Position numbers and translations under genes: made by a program. This document shows positions 7,047-9,433 of a DNA stretch of 9,433 nt, one piece after another. Origin of the DNA: an uncultured Clostridia bacterium (GTDB lineage: Bacteria > Bacillota > Clostridia > Christensenellales > CAG-138); NCBI GenBank assembly GCA_937913075.1, contig CALEPU010000166.1, positions 1 to 9,433 on the forward strand, written 5' to 3'. The notes beneath the pieces are model-generated. The model searched no databases, was not told the DNA's origin, and saw nothing but the letters and a program-made list of their open reading frames with translations. Every line of letters begins with the position of its first letter. Position 1 is the stretch's first letter.

Positions 7047-8753
7047 ATGAACAAAACGCTGATAAACGGTATCACCGAGCTTATATCAATAGCTTTGGGG
7101 AAGCAGCCCTCTTGTCCTTCCCCTCTGCCCTTACAGGATGAATACTCAAAGAGCACTTTTGAGCGGGAAAGCAGGCTTGCTTCTTACGCCGAGGAATACG
7201 ATGCGGCGTGCAAATTCAGCATAGTTATCATATCAAACGGGCGAGGAGCGGAGCTTAAACGCGCAACGCTTAATTCAATAATGAGCCAGCAATATGATAA
7301 TTGGGAAGCCTTTGCGGAAATACCCGAGGGGTATTCAACGCAATATGTCAGCAAGCTGCACAATATATCAGGGTTAAGTACCGATAATGAGCTTCTCAAA
7401 ATAGCGGCTGAAATGGCTACCGGGGATATAGTCCTTGCGATAAACGCAGGCGATGTATTGAAGCCCTTTGCGCTTGGGCTCTGCGCTCGCGAGTATGAAA
7501 ACCGCAGCAAGCCGGAGCTTTTATACTGTGACTGCGAGTACCGCTATCATGGCTCGGTGTGCCCGCGCCCATTCTTCAAGCCTGCGGCTTCCGTTGAGGC
7601 GGTGCTTTGCTCCGGCTTTTATGCGGACGGGCTGTTCGTAGGCAGGCGGCTTTTTAAGAAGGTCTGTACGGAATGCTCCTCGGAAAAACATCCCTTGCGC
7701 GAGCTGGCAGTGAAATGCTTCACCACAGCAAAGAGCCTCACGCAAATTTCGTCAGTCTTGCTCTCGGTTTTGCATGAAGAGCCAAGCTTAGTGAACACAA
7801 GCGAGCTTTCGGCTTATAACAAGCATTCATCAAAAGCCACGCCTGCGCTGTTTAACGGTAAATTTGCAGGCGGGCTTCAATACCGCTGCAATACAGGCAA
7901 AGCAAGCGTCAGGATCATAATACATGCAAAGGCGGAGCTGGCTTCGCTGCAAGCCTGCCTTGATTCAATCGACTCGCGGCTTACCTATAAGCACTGCGGA
8001 ATTACCATTGTAAGCGCTCCGCCTCTCTGCAACAGCACAAGGCTCAATGATTATTTAAGAGCTATAAAAAGAAACAAGGCTGCCGAGGTCGTATATGCCG
8101 CAAAGGATATGAGCGTCCCCGAGCTTTTGAACCTCGGCGCCGATGTGTCGGCCGCGGATGCGCTTGTTTTTGTCGATCCCAACGCTGTTATAAAGACTTC
8201 TGATTTTGTTGAAAGACTCTTGGAGCCCCTTTGTATTAAGGGAGTCGGCGCGTGCGGCGGCAAGCTTTATGACATCAGCGGTATGCTGCTGCATACAGGT
8301 CAGATAATCGGGCTTAACGGATGGTGTTCTTCCCTATACAAAGGGACGCAGGACGACAATATTGATGAGATGAAATGCTTTTATACCGCTATGCAGAGAG
8401 GAGTATCTGCAGTCGACGGCAGGTTTATGGCGGTCAATGCCGCCGTATTCCGCAAGGCCGGAAAATTCGACGCATCGCTTAGCGGCATTGGATGGGACGT
8501 AGGTCTCTGCCTTGCAATGACCGAAAGAGGTTCAAGATGCGTTTATACGCCGTTCGCAGAAGCTGTCATAGGGAAAACCTGTGCAGTAGCAGCAGCTGAT
8601 AAAAAATCGCTCGAAAGATACTACGACGTGCTGCGCAGCTCGCTTATCGGCGGCGACCCTTATTACAGCGCACGGTATGACTGCTCATCCCCCATTCCGA
8701 GCTACGCAGTATCTCCCCCTTCGCCAATAACACTCAATCCGCTTTATAATTGA
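7047..8753 (+). CDS. Protein with two divergent GT2-like glycosyltransferase domains
   Basis: The 568-residue protein resembles tandem GT2 (GT-A fold) proteins of surface polysaccharide synthesis. No signal peptide or membrane segment is evident, so it is probably cytoplasmic. Domain 1 (about 56-250) opens with FSIVIISNGR and LNSIMSQQYDNWEA. It has TGDIVLAINAGDVLKP (125-140) in place of the DxD region, LLYCDCEY (158-165) and FFKPAASVEAVL. Domain 2 (about 286-515) opens with VRIIIHAKAELASLQACLDSI. It has LVFVDPNAVI (373-382) in place of the usual LNNDxEVI, GVGACGGKLYD, LLHTGQIIG, SAVDGRFMAV, and WDVGLCLA (483-490) where NDVDLCL is usual. The late HxES motif appears as IGKT (508-511). Several metal or catalytic positions are therefore changed in both domains. 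It may use other residues, have a binding role, or be decaying. The ribosome binding site is GGAG at 7032-7035. It stands alone, with no polysaccharide genes around it. Confidence 0.75.
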   Translation: MNKTLINGITELISIALGKQPSCPSPLPLQDEYSKSTFERESRLASYAEEYDAACKFSIVIISNGRGAELKRATLNSIMSQQYDNWEAFAEIPEGYSTQYVSKLHNISGLSTDNELLKIAAEMATGDIVLAINAGDVLKPFALGLCAREYENRSKPELLYCDCEYRYHGSVCPRPFFKPAASVEAVLCSGFYADGLFVGRRLFKKVCTECSSEKHPLRELAVKCFTTAKSLTQISSVLLSVLHEEPSLVNTSELSAYNKHSSKATPALFNGKFAGGLQYRCNTGKASVRIIIHAKAELASLQACLDSIDSRLTYKHCGITIVSAPPLCNSTRLNDYLRAIKRNKAAEVVYAAKDMSVPELLNLGADVSAADALVFVDPNAVIKTSDFVERLLEPLCIKGVGACGGKLYDISGMLLHTGQIIGLNGWCSSLYKGTQDDNIDEMKCFYTAMQRGVSAVDGRFMAVNAAVFRKAGKFDASLSGIGWDVGLCLAMTERGSRCVYTPFAEAVIGKTCAVAAADKKSLERYYDVLRSSLIGGDPYYSARYDCSSPIPSYAVSPPSPITLNPLYN

Positions 8754-8778
8754 CAGGCACTTCGATATGTTATATTAT
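8750..8778 (+). promoter_or_regulatory. Sigma-A promoter for the SIR2-family gene
   Basis: A perfect -35 box TTGACA (8750-8755) is followed after exactly 17 nt by TATTAT (8773-8778), five of six matches to the consensus -10. The -35 box contains the TGA stop codon of the upstream gene (8751-8753), so the two are packed without a spacer. Transcription would begin around 8785, leaving a leader of about 20 nt. Confidence 0.8.
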
Positions 8779-8806
8779 TAGTTAATAGAACATCAGGGGG
8801 TGCTTT

Positions 8807-9433
8807 ATGAGCGGTATAGATACCTTAAAGGAGATGCTCGCCGCAAGCCGCAGGATAGTTTTCCTTGGAGGAGCAGGCGTATCGACGGAAAGCGGAATAC
8901 CCGATTTCCGTAGTGAAAACGGGATTTTTAAAGCAATACGGGACTTTGGCTATCCGCCGGAGACGCTGCTTTCGCGCAGCTTTTTTGACAGACATCCGGA
9001 GGTTTTCTTCAAATACTATCGCACACTTTTGATGAGCGGCGACGCAAAGCCCAACAGAGCGCACCTTGCACTTGCCAAGCTTGAAGCAGACGGCAAGCTT
9101 ACTGCCGTCGCCACACAGAATATCGACGGTCTGCATACGATGGCAGGCAGCAAAAACGTTTACGAGCTGCACGGCTCAATCAAAAGGAACCGTTGTATGC
9201 ACTGCGGCAAATTCTATGACGATAGCTTCGTTGCCGAGAACGAAGGCGTCCCCCGCTGTACCTGCGGCGGTATTATAAAGCCCGACGTTGTGCTTTATGA
9301 GGAGGGGCTCGACAGCGATACTCTGACAGGCGCAGTCACGCATATAATGCGCGCCGATATGCTGATAGTCGGCGGCACTTCTTTGCAGGTCTACCCTGCC
9401 GCCGGACTTATTGAATACTATCGCGGCGCTAGG
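8807..9433 (+). CDS. cobB: SIR2-family NAD-dependent protein deacylase (partial, 3' end beyond window)
   Basis: Bacterial sirtuins remove acyl groups from protein lysines, using NAD+ and giving nicotinamide and O-acyl-ADP-ribose. The visible 209 residues cover most of a protein usually about 240 long; the window ends inside the gene. NAD-binding GGAGVSTESGIPDFRS is at 21-36, TQNIDGLH at 103-110, and the catalytic His122 lies in ELHGS. The zinc site is Cys130 and Cys133 (CMHC) with Cys151 and Cys153 (CTC). KPDVVLYEE (158-166) and VGGTSLQVYPAAGL (188-201) complete the Rossmann fold. All catalytic residues are present. The ATG at 8807 follows an AGGGGGTG ribosome binding site (8795-8802) with a 4-nt spacer and a strong promoter, so expression is independent of the upstream gene. 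The gene symbol is by family resemblance. Acyl-chain specificity cannot be read from this sequence. Confidence 0.92.
   Translation, partial: MSGIDTLKEMLAASRRIVFLGGAGVSTESGIPDFRSENGIFKAIRDFGYPPETLLSRSFFDRHPEVFFKYYRTLLMSGDAKPNRAHLALAKLEADGKLTAVATQNIDGLHTMAGSKNVYELHGSIKRNRCMHCGKFYDDSFVAENEGVPRCTCGGIIKPDVVLYEEGLDSDTLTGAVTHIMRADMLIVGGTSLQVYPAAGLIEYYRGAR

Overview
The window looks like chromosome of an anaerobic, amino-acid-fermenting Firmicute of the class Clostridia. The evidence is a block of ornithine-fermentation genes with strong AGGAGG-type ribosome binding sites, moderate GC, and housekeeping genes of clostridial type. I cannot name a genus from the sequence.

Positions 68-5463 (plus strand) form one tightly spaced run: the C-terminal half of D-ornithine 4,5-aminomutase large subunit (oraE), a GlmL/MutL-family ATPase thought to maintain B12 mutases, ornithine racemase (orr), alanine racemase (alr) and a family 4 Fe-S uracil-DNA glycosylase. 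Gaps are 87, 13, 9 and 1 nt. The 87-nt gap holds a terminator-like hairpin. The metabolic logic is coherent. Orr makes D-ornithine from L-ornithine, and OraE (with a small subunit not in the window) moves the terminal amino group to give 2,4-diaminopentanoate. Later steps, not encoded here, give acetyl-CoA and D-alanine, and an alanine racemase could return that D-alanine to the L pool.

The most striking anomaly is at the left edge. OraE homology starts only near position 110, there is an in-frame stop at 20-22, and bases 1 to about 100 do not encode the expected upstream OraE sequence in any forward frame. About half of the protein, including the N-terminal part of the barrel, is missing. 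This is either a genuine truncation or rearrangement, or a chimeric contig end.

Positions 5513-6916 (minus strand) encode a complete dihydrolipoamide dehydrogenase, convergent with the ornithine operon across a strong bidirectional hairpin at 5474-5497. It has its own promoter and a near-perfect Shine-Dalgarno sequence. Positions 7047-8753 (plus) encode a protein with two GT2-like glycosyltransferase domains whose metal-binding and catalytic motifs look eroded. Positions 8807-9433 (plus) encode the first 209 residues of a SIR2-family NAD-dependent deacylase that runs off the window. A textbook promoter drives it, with its -35 box overlapping the stop codon of the preceding gene. I saw no tRNA, rRNA, CRISPR array, insertion sequence or obvious new defence system. 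No gap without a gene exceeds about 130 nt.
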